64,000 nt of DNA from Agelas oroides. Lineage: Eukaryota > Porifera > Demospongiae > Agelasida > Agelasidae. Every line of letters begins with the position of its first letter. Within the stretch, counting starts at the first letter, position 1. The notes under the pieces were generated by a model. The model ran no database searches. It saw nothing but the letters and a program-made list of their open reading frames with translations, and had not been told where the DNA came from. The position numbers and the translations under genes were made by a program. The stretch lies in contig OX422205.1 of NCBI GenBank assembly GCA_949130485.1, positions 2,524,415 through 2,588,414 of the forward strand, written 5' to 3'. Below are positions 32,275 through 41,639 of this stretch, piece after piece.

Positions 32275-32465
32275 GCTATATATAAACCATAGTAAGGAGG
32301 TGTATATGGCGAATATACTACCCGAGACCAAGGTCAGAGGAAGTTTGCAGTAGATATACCCCAAGCCGCAGGCGAGTGGTATATCTAACTGCAAACTTCC
32401 GATGACCGAGGTCGAGGGTAGTATGATTCGCGATATACACCTCCTTACCATGGTTCATATAATAT
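32275..32465. mobile_element. Near-perfect hairpin MITE
   Basis: The arm from ATATAAACCATAGTAAGGAG through AGTTTGCAGTAGATATACC is inverted as GGTATATCTAACTGCAAACT through CTCCTTACCATGGTTCATAT, with a loop of about 17 bp. Whole element about 190 bp; no coding sequence. Confidence 0.75.
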
Positions 32466-34140
32466 ATACTATACTGTGCGGGCAGATTACGTAAGCGGTT
32501 CCGTTTCCGGTATTGCATTTTTGACTTTTGAGTCAACGAGGCTAGTGTTGTTGTGCGTTGCTGCTGCTTTTTGACTGGAAAAGGATTACGCATAGGTCAC
32601 CAAAAGACCCCCGAAACATCTTCAGTCAAGGCAGAGTCTGAGCCATGACGAAGGGCATTTCGCTCATGTCAACTTGAAACCAAGATGCTGCTGGCACTCG
32701 GCCATGATGCCAATGGGCAGCTAGCTTGCTACCTAGCCGCTCTCGGAAGCTGGCGATCATGAAACAATGGTTCGAGCTGGCAGAAAAATGCCCAGCCTCA
32801 CAGTTCAGCTTGCAGTGGTGGCAACAACTCGTCAAATACAAACTGGTCCTAGCACTATCCCTGGATCAACCACCTGGCGAGTGAAATTATCGTCGGCATC
32901 CATCAGGGTAGTGCTGGCTAGCTGCCGGGGAGCAGTAGCGTCTGTCCAGCCATGCGTGGTTCAACACACCAAGTAAGCACTGTATCGCTGCACGAATAAC
33001 CAGGAAAATTTGTGCGACACTTTGGCTGTTGTGCTAGTACTGAGTACGGGGGCTCTATAGTGCTGGCAGTGGCTCTCCTATAGGCTATAGTGAGGACTGG
33101 GGGGAATTGGCCATTCCATTGCAAAACAAAAAAATTCTGTTTCTCTGTGCTGCAGTTATGACTTGCCAAATATACACCCCTGACTCAGCCCACGCACTAT
33201 AGTAAATATTACCTTCATAAGCCTGAGAATTACATGCTGAGTTAAAAAGGTCCAAACAGTAGTGCTGTGAAAACACTGTTCGTATATGCCAACATCACGC
33301 TTGACTGGGTAGTTAGTAATTGTGTGCAATCCTTTAAATTTGTGTAACACTACCAATTAAAGTGGCCATAGTGAAAGAAAATCATTGTTTCACATGAAGC
33401 TCACTGTATACTGCTACATGGGTTACACTGTCAAGTATATCTGTGGGTACATTTCTTGTAAGGCTTTAAAGCATCCTTGTGTGGACTTTGCTCAAAACAC
33501 ACACAAGGATTCAAAATAGTCCACAACTCATATAGCAGTATCCATGGAGTACATTACACACAAAACAATGAAGACAGGTTGGGTTTTTTTTCTATTGCAG
33601 CAGATATACGTACCATTATACTGCCAGTTTCTAACATCCTCTGCCGCTACCCCTATGAATAGCTGTGTACTTCTAATTGCATGCTGCATGTGCAGACCCT
33701 TCAGGCTATGTAATACAAGCTGCATGCTGGGTTGGGCTAATGAGTGTTTACATGTAAGTGTTTTTCACATCTGCTACTTAGATAGCCATGTATACAGTAA
33801 ACAGAGGTAAGCAATGCCCAAGGTGGCTGAAGACAGAGCTTTGCAAGTATGTAGCTGAGCAATTAGCAATAGGTGTTCATAAATTGGTTTGTCAATTTAG
33901 TGGTTACCAGATCCAACTGTAAACCACTAATTAAGTATGTCAATGCTTATTGATGATGTTAAACGTAGTTAACGGAGGGAAGGGCTCAGCTCAGTGCAAG
34001 CAGCCGGCTCAGGGGCATGTGCCAAAGTACGTGACAACGAAAGCCCGCCGTTTCCTATGTGTATCTTGGCTGAGCGCGCAAACTAGCTACCATCATCACT
34101 CTATCAACTCGGCCCCAAGTTGTTTTACATGCTAGCGACA
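32466..34140. other. No confident gene
   Basis: A stretch at 32755-32885 translates as WFELAEKCPASQFSLQWWQQ followed by LVKYKLVLALSLDQPPG in one plus frame and may be an old coding remnant of unknown family. The rest shows nothing. Confidence 0.3.
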
Positions 34141-34206
34141 ATGGATTCCGACATCAGCGCCGCGCAGCCGGCCTCAATGCCAGACGACAGCAGCAACAAG
34201 AGCCAG
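34141..34206 (+). CDS. Putative first coding exon
   Basis: ATG followed by MDSDISAAQPASMPDDSSNK and SQ, then a donor GTTAGT. GC-rich relative to its surroundings, as expected of a first exon. It may belong to the coding pieces at 34.6-36.1 kb. Weak evidence. Confidence 0.35.
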
Positions 34207-34609
34207 GTTAGTGGCGTTATCTGCTACTGCTTCCAGTCACCAGCATAGATAGGAGGTTCAGTGCTACTCTCGGTGGTGCTAGCTAGCTATAGCAGCCTTT
34301 TTCCCCACCCGGAGTTTCCCTCTCCCAAGTTACGCATGCAAAGTTAGTCTATCTCCATTAATATTGAGGGTTCGGCGTGATCAGTGCTGGGCCGGGTGAA
34401 AGATGAACCTTTCACTCTCCGCTCCCAATCGCTACACAGCTTGTTGTAGCCATAAAAAGGAGGTAGCTAATATAAATCGGATTGCCGATAAGCAAGTTAT
34501 AGCCAGCGTCAGCCTGACCCAGCATGCCTCCACCCTATATAGCTAGCGGTGCAAGCAAGGCAAGCGCCTTATCCCGACACAACATTAACTAGTAGTCACA
34601 GCAAAGGTC

Positions 34610-35419
34610 TGTCTATCTGTGGGAAAGAAATTTATCAATTTGCCAGGTGGCATGGCACAAAGCTGTCTGAGGCAGGCCACTCTAGTAGTAAATTGCGGAT
34701 TCTCTCGAACAGCTATACGTGAACTAACCAACAGAAACAAAGGGAACAGCAAGGGCATTGATATTCAAACAAGAGCCATGAATTTCAAAACCTATTCAAG
34801 GATTGTCCAAAGTACTGTCAAAATGAGTCATACTTTGACAGCTGTGGACACAATGGATCACAGTTTGATCGTGACTGTGCAAAGGTCATTTTCCACTTCC
34901 ACAAAAAGTGGCATCCCAAAGAATCTCGAGTTGACTATGAGAAGCAATTTTCAATCAAAAACTGGAAGGCTCTGTCTGTGCACAAAAAGAAGGGTCACAC
35001 AATGGCCAAATGTGAAGCATGCCGAGATGAATACTACCACCACCACCAACAACAAAGTACCCACAAGCATCACACTTTAATCCAGTGCCCGTTGTTTCAG
35101 TAGATGCACAGGAACTACACCGACTTGGTGAAAAAAAGGGCACCAAAAAAGCATTAGCTGAAATGAATGCCAGCTTTTCAAAGGCTTTCAATGCTTCATT
35201 TACAAGCTCTCTTGCAAAAAATGGAAAAGAGCCTATATGTATGAGAGGAAGAAGAAGTTGAGGTCAGTGAACAGGCAGTGCCGTGACAAGGAAAATGAAG
35301 CCCGGCGAAGTACAGCTGCTATAGCTGCTCTTACAGAGGACCACTCAATGCGTTCCTATGGGCAAAAGAGAAAGTTACAATCATTTGAAACACCACCTTC
35401 AAAACGACACATCTCGCAC
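34610..35419 (+). pseudogene. Uncharacterised Cys/His- and Lys-rich protein, frame broken
   Basis: Parts in different frames read CGKEIYQFARWHGTKLSEAG, FKDCPKYCQNESYFDSCGHN, IFHFHKKWHPKESRVDYEKQ, KCEACRDEYYHHH (possible zinc-binding Cys/His), then LGEKKGTKKALAEMNASFSK and, after a frameshift in an A-run near 35218, MYERKKKLRSVNRQCRDKEN and KRKLQSFETPPSKRHISH with a TAG/TAA-type end at about 35420. Probably one gene with at least two frameshifts. Family unknown; basic C-terminus suggests a nuclear protein. Confidence 0.4.
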
Positions 35420-35441
35420 TAGACAATATCCTGTTGTTACA

Positions 35442-36077
35442 ATGGTAGAAGTAAAAAAAAAGAAACACTTTAATGATAGATCCACTTGTCAATTAATTGG
35501 ATACTACTTAGCAAGTCGTGCTGATGTTGCCACTAACAACCCTACCCATCCACCACTGTGTCTTCTAATATGTGAAAATTTGATCAAGTTTGCGTTCTTT
35601 CCTTTCTTGCTTCGGAATGGATCCCCTTGTATTGAAGGCATTGTGACACCTGAAATTCCCCTCTTTCATGGGGTAACCTTAAATGAGAAATGGTTTACTT
35701 TCATATGTTACTACATCAATCATCTACTTGAAGATGATAGAACGCTGCATTATTTCAAACCAGAGCAAGACTGTCTGACTTTCACGCACACTGACGGTTC
35801 GGTTGTACGCCTCAATCTCCATGCAAAGAAAACCTATAATAATATAATGGAACCGAATCAGGATGCCATTGCTGCACTAGAAGCTGAATTGGAGGAAAAA
35901 GATGCTAAATTGGAGGAAAAAGATGCTAAATTGCAGGAAAAAGATGCTAAATTGCAGGAAAAAGATGCTAAATTGCAGGAAAAAGATGCTTTGATAGAAC
36001 AATTGCAGAAGAGATTAACAGAAGTTGAGGAAGTACAGGAGAGCATGCATCATCAATCTAAACGACAGAAGTTGTAA
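35442..36077 (+). CDS. Uncharacterised protein with C-terminal heptad coiled coil
   Basis: Possible start MVEVKKKKHFNDRSTCQLIG at 35442; an upstream ATG at 35358 keeps the same frame but overlaps the previous coding piece. The first two thirds (GYYLASRADVATNNPTHPPL, ICENLIKFAFFPFLLRNG, VTPEIPLFHGVTLNEKWFTF) form an uncharacterised globular region. The C-terminus is five near-identical 21-bp repeats coding EEKDAKL/QEKDAKL heptads followed by IEQLQKRLTEVEEVQE, a long coiled coil. Intact over about 210 codons. No function known; could be transposon-encoded. Confidence 0.5.
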   Translation: MVEVKKKKHFNDRSTCQLIGYYLASRADVATNNPTHPPLCLLICENLIKFAFFPFLLRNGSPCIEGIVTPEIPLFHGVTLNEKWFTFICYYINHLLEDDRTLHYFKPEQDCLTFTHTDGSVVRLNLHAKKTYNNIMEPNQDAIAALEAELEEKDAKLEEKDAKLQEKDAKLQEKDAKLQEKDALIEQLQKRLTEVEEVQESMHHQSKRQKL

Positions 36078-36534
36078 ATAGAAACTAAGGGTACGCAAGA
36101 AACAGCAGTAATTATTATTTTCTGTGAAGATATTGAATTTCTCCAATTTTTATTGCCTTCCACTTACGTGTACACATCCTTCGTTAGCGACTTGAATACT
36201 TGTAAAGTCTGTAGATTTTGTTCCTTAGGTTCAGAGTCCATGCTTTAGAACTGTATCAGTCCCAAAATTTAGACCCCCATGGGACCACCTAGGGCAATTT
36301 ACACCTTTGCACCACTTGGTTTGCAATTTCTAGCGAGAACACTGGTTCAAAGAGGTTCTGTCACCAATGATGGTGCATGCATTAGCACACATATACATGC
36401 TAATTTTAGCAGGACAGTTTTACTTTAACCAACTACAACCACTTCCGTACCGAGGAACCATCACCCCCTGAGAGGTTTGCTCGAGTTCAACTAGGAGAAC
36501 ATAAAATTGATGAACACGTGTACAAACAACTTTC
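36078..36534. other. No gene seen
   Basis: Non-coding sequence following the coiled-coil ORF. Confidence 0.35.
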
Positions 36535-36925
36535 TTAAAGTAACTGAATCTGGAACAAATCATGTTCTCTGGTGATAATTCCTCCAGGGGACACACCAGA
36601 ATCCCAAGTGGCTGTTCTGAAATTCAATACTTTGGGATATCTTGCCGTACCTTCTTTTCCAGCCCAATCGAAATCCAATAAACGGACTTCGCTGCCAACA
36701 ACAAGGATATTTTGGGGATGTAGATCTCCAAGTTTTGTGACTGCATTACCTCCACCGCCTTTTCCAAAGCCGTCTTCACTTCTGCAGATACAGGGGAAGC
36801 CAACGTTGATCCATAGATCTTTTCCATAATGACAGCACACCACCCACCAGGTAGTTGTGAACACGAAATCAACCTTGGTGCTAGCTGTTTTTCACCAAGA
36901 TACTTGTGGACCTCCTCACCTTTTT
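36535..36925 (-). pseudogene. Protein-kinase-like / phosphotransferase relic
   Basis: Minus strand: GEEVHKYLGEKQLAPRLISC, GGWCAVIMEKIYG, then after a one-base frameshift near 36730 GDLHPQNILVV (catalytic loop, D..N) and VRLLDFDWAGKEGTARYP (DFG-equivalent) followed by SPGGIITREHD. The pattern is of the small lipopolysaccharide-kinase/aminoglycoside-phosphotransferase-like proteins common in fungi and invertebrates. N-lobe lost at the trinucleotide repeat. Broken. Confidence 0.6.
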
Positions 36926-36952
36926 TTGTCGTCGTCGTCGTCGTCGTCGTCA
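36926..36952. repeat. (GTC)n trinucleotide repeat
   Basis: About eight GTC/GAC units at the junction between the kinase-like relic and the tyrosine-recombinase fragment; it codes a poly-Asp or poly-Thr run in minus frames. Confidence 0.9.
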
Positions 36953-37098
36953 ATGGTAAATCTCTGGCCTGTTGCATAGACTTGTGCCGTGGATGGGGCT
37001 ATTGAAGCCTCGATAAAGTCTCTAACCAGTCCCTCCAGGTGTCGCTGTGTATGGGTATACGGGAAGGTTTTCGTGTGGGCTTCAATTATAGAGAGCAC
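36953..37098 (-). pseudogene. Tyrosine recombinase N-terminal fragment (DIRS/Crypton-like)
   Basis: Minus strand: TQRHLEGLVRDFIEASIAPS, TAQVYATGQRF. The SxAPSTxxxYxxGxRxF pattern is the SAM-like core-binding start of tyrosine recombinases from DIRS-type retroelements. Only this N-terminal piece is present; the catalytic domain is absent. Confidence 0.6.
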
Positions 37099-37135
37099 CA
37101 GTGCCAGAAAGCATCAGGGAATATGAGATCTGTCT
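37039..37135 (+). pseudogene. DIRS-like RT N-terminal fragment
   Basis: Plus strand: GIREGFRVGFNYREHQCQ and KASGNMRSV match GITEGFRVGFNYAKCACSSA KGNMPSA of the DIRS-like RT at 45455-45520. Only about 30 codons; overlaps head-to-head the tyrosine-recombinase fragment on the other strand. Confidence 0.6.
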
Positions 37136-38062
37136 GCAACGATGTGGTTCGAGAAGGTTCGAGGAGGTTTGATGTGCTTAGAATAGTGCATCTGCTGGTT
37201 CGGTACAGTCGAACCACCCCGATGCACTTGAACTACCCCGAACTAGTACATCAGCACTCTGCACACCTTGCTTTCCCTGTAAAGATGTAGTTAGAAAAGG
37301 TTCGGTAGAGTCGAATTACCTCAAACTCATATTAAAGAACTCTACACACCTTGTTATATCTGCGATGATGTGGTTCGAGGAGGTTCGATGCGCTTGAATT
37401 AGTGAATAAGCACCCTGCAAACTTTGCTTCCCCTGTAAAGATGTAGTCAGAGAAGGTTCAGTACAGTCGAACCACACCACACTCATGTTAAAGAACTGTA
37501 AAGTTGTAGTTAGAGAAGGTTCGGTACAGTCGAACTAACCCAACTCATGTGAAAGAACTCTACACACCTTGCTATCTCTGCAATGATGTTGTTCGAGAAG
37601 GTTCGAGGAGGTTCGATGCGCTTGAACTAGTGCATAAGCACCAACTCTACACACCTTGCTATCCCTGCAATGATGTTGTTCGAGAAGGTTCGAGGAGGTT
37701 CGATGCGCTTGAACTAGTGCATAAGCACCAACTCTACACACCTTGCTATCCCTGCAATGATGTTGTTCGAGAAGGTTCGAGGAGGTTCGATGCGCTTGAA
37801 CTAGTGCATAAGCACCAACTCTACACACCTTGCTATCCCTGCAATGATGTGGTTCGAGAAGGTTCGAGGAGGTTCGATGCGCTTGAACTAGTGCATAAGC
37901 ACCAACTCTACACACCTTGCTATCCCTGCAATGATGTGGTTCGAGAAGGTTCGAGGAGGTTCGATGCGCTTGAACTAGTGCATAAGCACCAACTCTACAC
38001 ACCTTGCTATCCCTGCAATGATGTGGTTCGAGAAGGTTCGAGGAGGTTCGATGCACTTGAAA
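37130..38062. repeat. 87-bp minisatellite, open on both strands
   Basis: Five to six near-identical 87-bp units start at 37556, 37643, 37730, 37817, 37904 and 37991, each with GGTTCGAGGAGGTTCGATGC; degenerate related units fill 37130-37550. Because 87 is a multiple of three and no unit contains stops, both strands hold long ORFs (plus 37549-38172, minus 37535-38056); neither is likely a gene. Unit 4 onward changes TTGTTCGAG to TGGTTCGAG, indicating local homogenisation. Confidence 0.95.
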
Positions 38063-38277
38063 TACCCCGAACTAGTGCGCAAAGCCAAAGTCACACTCAC
38101 CAGATTTCACATGGGACAAGGACAAAGTGTAGAAAGACCTGCGATCTCTTCCAGCTGCACCACCAAGAATAAATTGGCTAAATTTTGCAAGACAACACAA
38201 CATCCCTGGAAAGAACTGTGGGCAGGTGGTGAAAGAGTTTGCCGTCAAATCTGGAATTGATGTGTCCAGACTAGAGA

Positions 38278-38640
38278 GTGTGTCTGAATCCAGAAACTCA
38301 CCAACGCTCAATGCTACGAAGGCTACCAGGTGGAGAGATCTCAGCACCAGCTGATCCTCCTTCCCATGTGATAAAGGAGGAGTGGACTAAGATGGTGGAG
38401 TCAGGCAAGTTGTCACTGGGCATACCATGTGTACCATTCAAATCAGTCAAATTTATCCCAAGCAATGGTGAACTGGTCAGAAGAGAAATCAGCATCATAG
38501 GGCGCAAATTTCCACTATGAGAAGTTCGCCAAAATCTCTTGAAAAAACATGAGATGTATACGCATCTGAATTAAGATGATGAAATCAACGGGATGACAGT
38601 AGCAGAGATGCAATCCTTCCTAAACATCCAAACAACTCCT
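38278..38640 (+). pseudogene. Uncharacterised coding relic
   Basis: Reads ADPPSHVIKEEWTKMVESGK, LSLGIPCVPFKSVKFIPSNG, REISIIGRKFPL, then after a stop EVRQNLLKKHEMYTHLN and INGMTVAEMQSFLN. It has clear coding character with one or two stops, but I cannot name the family; likely transposon-associated. Confidence 0.35.
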
Positions 38641-38669
38641 ATTCCACATCTGATCAGGGTGGGGTGATT

Positions 38670-38855
38670 CTCTTCTGTCTACCCTCGCACACTACTCATA
38701 TTGCTCAACCTCTTGACAGGGCCTGTTTCAGTCCCTTGAAGGCAGCCTGGAATGTTGAATGTCAGCCGTTCATGTGTGCTAACCCTGGCAAAGAGGTGAG
38801 TAGATACAACTTCACACAACTTTTGCCTTACTCACTTGTTCTGCAATTTCAATGA
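38670..38855 (+). pseudogene. Tigger/pogo-like DDE transposase, C-terminal fragment
   Basis: LFCLPSHTTHIAQPLDRACF and SPLKAAWNVECQPFM: the LPxHTTHxxQPLDxxxFxPLK motif is characteristic of the DDE_1 fold around the last catalytic residue of pogo/Tigger transposases. Only this fragment is present; it is unrelated in position to the pogo element at 21.8-23.6 kb. Confidence 0.75.
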
Positions 38856-39513
38856 AATTGCAGAAAACGATTGCAGAGTTGTTTGGTGACGTGAACATGA
38901 TCATTCCACATTTATTCCTTGTGCCGAAATAGTCAGATAGGCAACTAAAGTCGGTTTTAGACACTCTCTTGATGTTGTAGTGTGAGTTTAGAGTGCAAAC
39001 AAGAGGTTAACGATCAATGTAGTAAACTTTCCGAATGACTGAGATGCAATATTCATGTCACCGCCCACTGGTAGCGAGAAAACTTGTTATTTGGTGCCTC
39101 TGTGGACCTATGATCATCTGAGATGCCGCCCGAAACCAAGCTTGATCATCACTCAAACAGCGTAAGCAGCTTGGTAAATTGCACTGGCAGCAGCTATCTA
39201 CAGTAGGCGTGACTATGAATAATTGTGCGCTTCATGTGTGACCGATTCGTTCCATACGTTCATGTGAAGTGGTCTCAAGTCTCCAGACCCTCTACGTGTC
39301 AATACTGGAAGCAATCGGTGCTGTAGAACGGAAAGTGTCCGGCTAGCGAGACTAGTCCTAAAGCAACGTGTTTTGTGGTTGCACTACAGTCAGCCCTTTT
39401 CCCAATCTGTAATCTTGGGGGTACACCCCGGCAGGAGCTTATGATCAGCCACGCTTCACGGCACTCATAAGTTCCTGCTCTCAGTATATACGGTACACGT
39501 GCATTACACTCAC
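38856..39513. other. No gene seen
   Basis: Non-coding; lies 3' (on the minus strand) of the OPLAH exon, i.e. in the putative long intron. Confidence 0.35.
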
Positions 39514-39559
39514 CACTCCACCTGCAGGACCTGAGAGAATGGCATGTGATCCAATGAAC
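39514..39559 (-). CDS. OPLAH: 5-oxoprolinase (OPLAH-type), short internal exon
   Basis: A 46-bp exon on the minus strand reading FIGSHAILSGPAGGV, the family motif (S/A)xLSGPAGGVxG that immediately precedes the block encoded at 2895-3056. Acceptor CCAG at 39561-39560 is preceded by a 200-bp pyrimidine microsatellite; donor GTGAGT is perfect. It ends in phase 0 and the exon at 3056 begins in phase 0 with VGYAVTTY, so the two are adjacent in the protein but about 36 kb apart in the window. Exons further upstream were not found to the right of it. Confidence 0.8.
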
Positions 39560-39560
39560 C

Positions 39561-39762
39561 TGGAGAGGAGAGGAGAGGAGAGGAGAGGAGAGGAGAGGAG
39601 AGGAGAGGAGAGGAGAGGAGAGGAGAGGAGAGGAGAGGAGAGGAGAGGAGAGGAGAGGAGAGGAGAGGAGAGGAGAGGAGAGGAGAGGAGAGGAGAGGAG
39701 AGGAGAGGAGAGGAGAGGAGAGGAGAGGAGAGGAGAGGAGAGGAGAGGAGAGGAGAGGAGAG
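39561..39762. repeat. (AGGAG)n pentanucleotide microsatellite
   Basis: About 40 uninterrupted AGGAG units. On the minus strand they are CTCCT, directly upstream of the OPLAH acceptor. Frames through it (Ser-Pro-Leu-Leu repeats) are artefacts. Confidence 0.97.
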
Positions 39763-40089
39763 CAAACCAACAATAAAATACAATGATGTATATAGCTGGA
39801 AATGTTAGCGGTAGTCGTATTTGGCAGATTGTAATTTGGTGGTTTCGGGGCATCCAATAATGATGCTCTGCCTACATATATAAATACCAAGCGATCTGTG
39901 AGGCAACTTTACTAATGTTTTAGTCCAAGCAGGCAACCAGCGTGAGCCATAGTCTGAAGGGCTTTCAATACAGTAGTCATATATGACAGCCTCAGCATAA
40001 GCCAAACGTCAGCTAGGTTCAACTTATATAGCTTGAGCAAACAGGGAGAGAGGGTCTGCCACATATTATATAAGAGAGGCAGCAGAATC

Positions 40090-40545
40090 AGCTCGTCCCC
40101 TTCCCATGCAGGTGTCAGCCTTGGGTCTATGCCAAACCCTGAACTGCTGATGGGCGTGGTTGAAGAGGTATCAGCTGTTGATCACCCACAGGAGGCACCG
40201 CCAGCAGATCTGTCAATTGAGTGAAGCACTCCCAAAGGGGTAAGTAATCTTAGTGCAAGCAGAAGACCTCCTCCAGTCAAAGATGGTGATCCCCAACCTG
40301 TCCACTTGGGTTCAGTGCTTCGCGATTTATGCCACCGTGTTAACCAAGAAGCACCCAGCGAGGTTCGCTGACTTGATGTGCTTACGCTGCAACAATTGCC
40401 ACAGCCAGCAAGAAGTACAAGTGGCCAGCCTGGGTGGTTTATGACCAAAAACTTCCACCAGGAAGCAGCCAGCATCCCAGCCCAGCCATGGGCAAAAATT
40501 GACCCAAGCACCTACTCACAGTATATACAACGTCATGGCTATCTG
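40090..40545 (+). pseudogene. DIRS-like gag/ORF1 fragment
   Basis: Reads GVSLGSMPNPELLMGVVEEV and, after a frame change, LLQSKMVIPNLSTWVQCFAI, YATVLTKKHPARFADLM and, in another frame, SKKYKWPAWVVYDQNFHQEA, WAKIDPSTYSQY. The VxNLxxWVQCFxxY ... WxxYDxxFRxxA ... WxxIDPxxY pattern is that of the ORF1 product seen with DIRS-like elements in invertebrates. Frameshifted; no zinc knuckle or RT follows here. Confidence 0.55.
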
Positions 40546-40792
40546 TAAGTGATGCAACTGCAACTATGAGGTCAAGGTGAGTGATCTGAGAAGGCACATA
40601 ACTACAAAGAAGTACAGTGACAATGCTAAGCTAATTAGTCAACACAGAACCCATGATTCCATGTCAAAATGTGATGCCCTAATGCGTAATTTGTACAAAG
40701 AATTTGGAGATTTTTTTGGTGATAATCAATGCCCTCATTTGGAGACTTTTGAGTACAAAAGTAGTTAAAATGGAGATTTTGAACTGCAAAAA

Positions 40793-41607
40793 GGGCAACT
40801 GTGAAAGCCGGAACGCAGGAACGCGGAATGGAAATAAGATGCGAAGTGCGCCGGAAATAAGATGCAAAGTGTGCCATGATGAACGCGCATGTGCACATGG
40901 TTATAGGCGCGACTGCTAAGTCTACTCGTTAGCAGTTTAGTTTGGAGGTTCAGGCGCAACAGCCAAGTCTGTTCGTCAGTCTGTCAGTTTAGGACGTTGA
41001 AGAATGGCCAAGTGTGAAGTTATTGATCTAACTCTGTCTGATAGTAACTCTGATAGTGATTTCATCCAAGCGAAGAAAGCCAAAGTAGAGCCCAAGTCTC
41101 TTTCGCCGAGATATAGGTAATATATGCCTAGCTGTAAACAAATTATTATTGTACGATGTGGAGTTGTAATGCTAGCGGAGAAACTCAGACCCCCCCCCCC
41201 CCCGCCTCTGTACATACCGCATCCATTTCTGTATCAAGTTTCTATTACATAAAGTTCCTGCTACAACGGAAATTATTTTACAGGACTCGTGCATGTACGT
41301 AGTAATGTACTGTAGTCTCACGAAGTCAGGCAGACTCATTTACGTACATTGCAAGAAGCTGGGAGTTTCGCTTCGCGATGTTAACCTCAGTAAGGACGAA
41401 ACGATTTACTGGCTCTAGATCTGTCTAAATGTTTTTCAAGGATAGGCTGCTGGGCCTACGGAAGATGGCTGTGCTGTTACACGAAGAAGCTGCTGGGAAG
41501 CTACCTGCATTGACTTCCTGCATCATTTCTGTATATATGTGAAACCACATTACTTCCGTTCCGCGTTCCATTCTGCATTCCTGTGTTCCGGCTTTCACAG
41601 TTGCCCC
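40793..41607. mobile_element. Non-autonomous hAT element with TGCAAAAA duplication
   Basis: Ends GGGCAACTGTGAAAGCCGGA (left) and its inverted counterpart GGCTTTCACAGTTGCCCC (right) extend to about 50 bp of inverted repeat, flanked by an exact 8-bp direct repeat TGCAAAAA (40785-40792 and 41608-41615). Contains one small ORF (41004-41120) and a 16-bp C-run. The 8-bp duplication and GGGGCAAC start fit hAT. Confidence 0.85.
41004..41120 (+). CDS. Small acidic/basic ORF inside the hAT element
   Basis: Encodes MAKCEVIDLTLSDSNSDSDF and IQAKKAKVEPKSLSPRYR; the stop coincides with a possible donor (AGGTAA), so it may be the first exon of the transposase of the autonomous relative. VIDLTLSDS resembles a SUMO-interacting motif (VIDLT followed by acidic residues). 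No function demonstrated. Confidence 0.4.
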   Translation: MAKCEVIDLTLSDSNSDSDFIQAKKAKVEPKSLSPRYR

Positions 41608-41639
41608 TGCAAAAATGTGGCAGCACTCAACCACACACC

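Noticed and set aside
37535..38172. CRISPR-like array or repeat-protein gene
   Set aside because: Regular 87-bp units are contiguous with no unique spacers; the window is eukaryotic. ORFs on both strands follow from unit length.
39299..39890. Long minus-strand Ser-Pro-Leu ORFs and plus-strand Glu-Arg ORF
   Set aside because: They are translations of the (AGGAG)n microsatellite.
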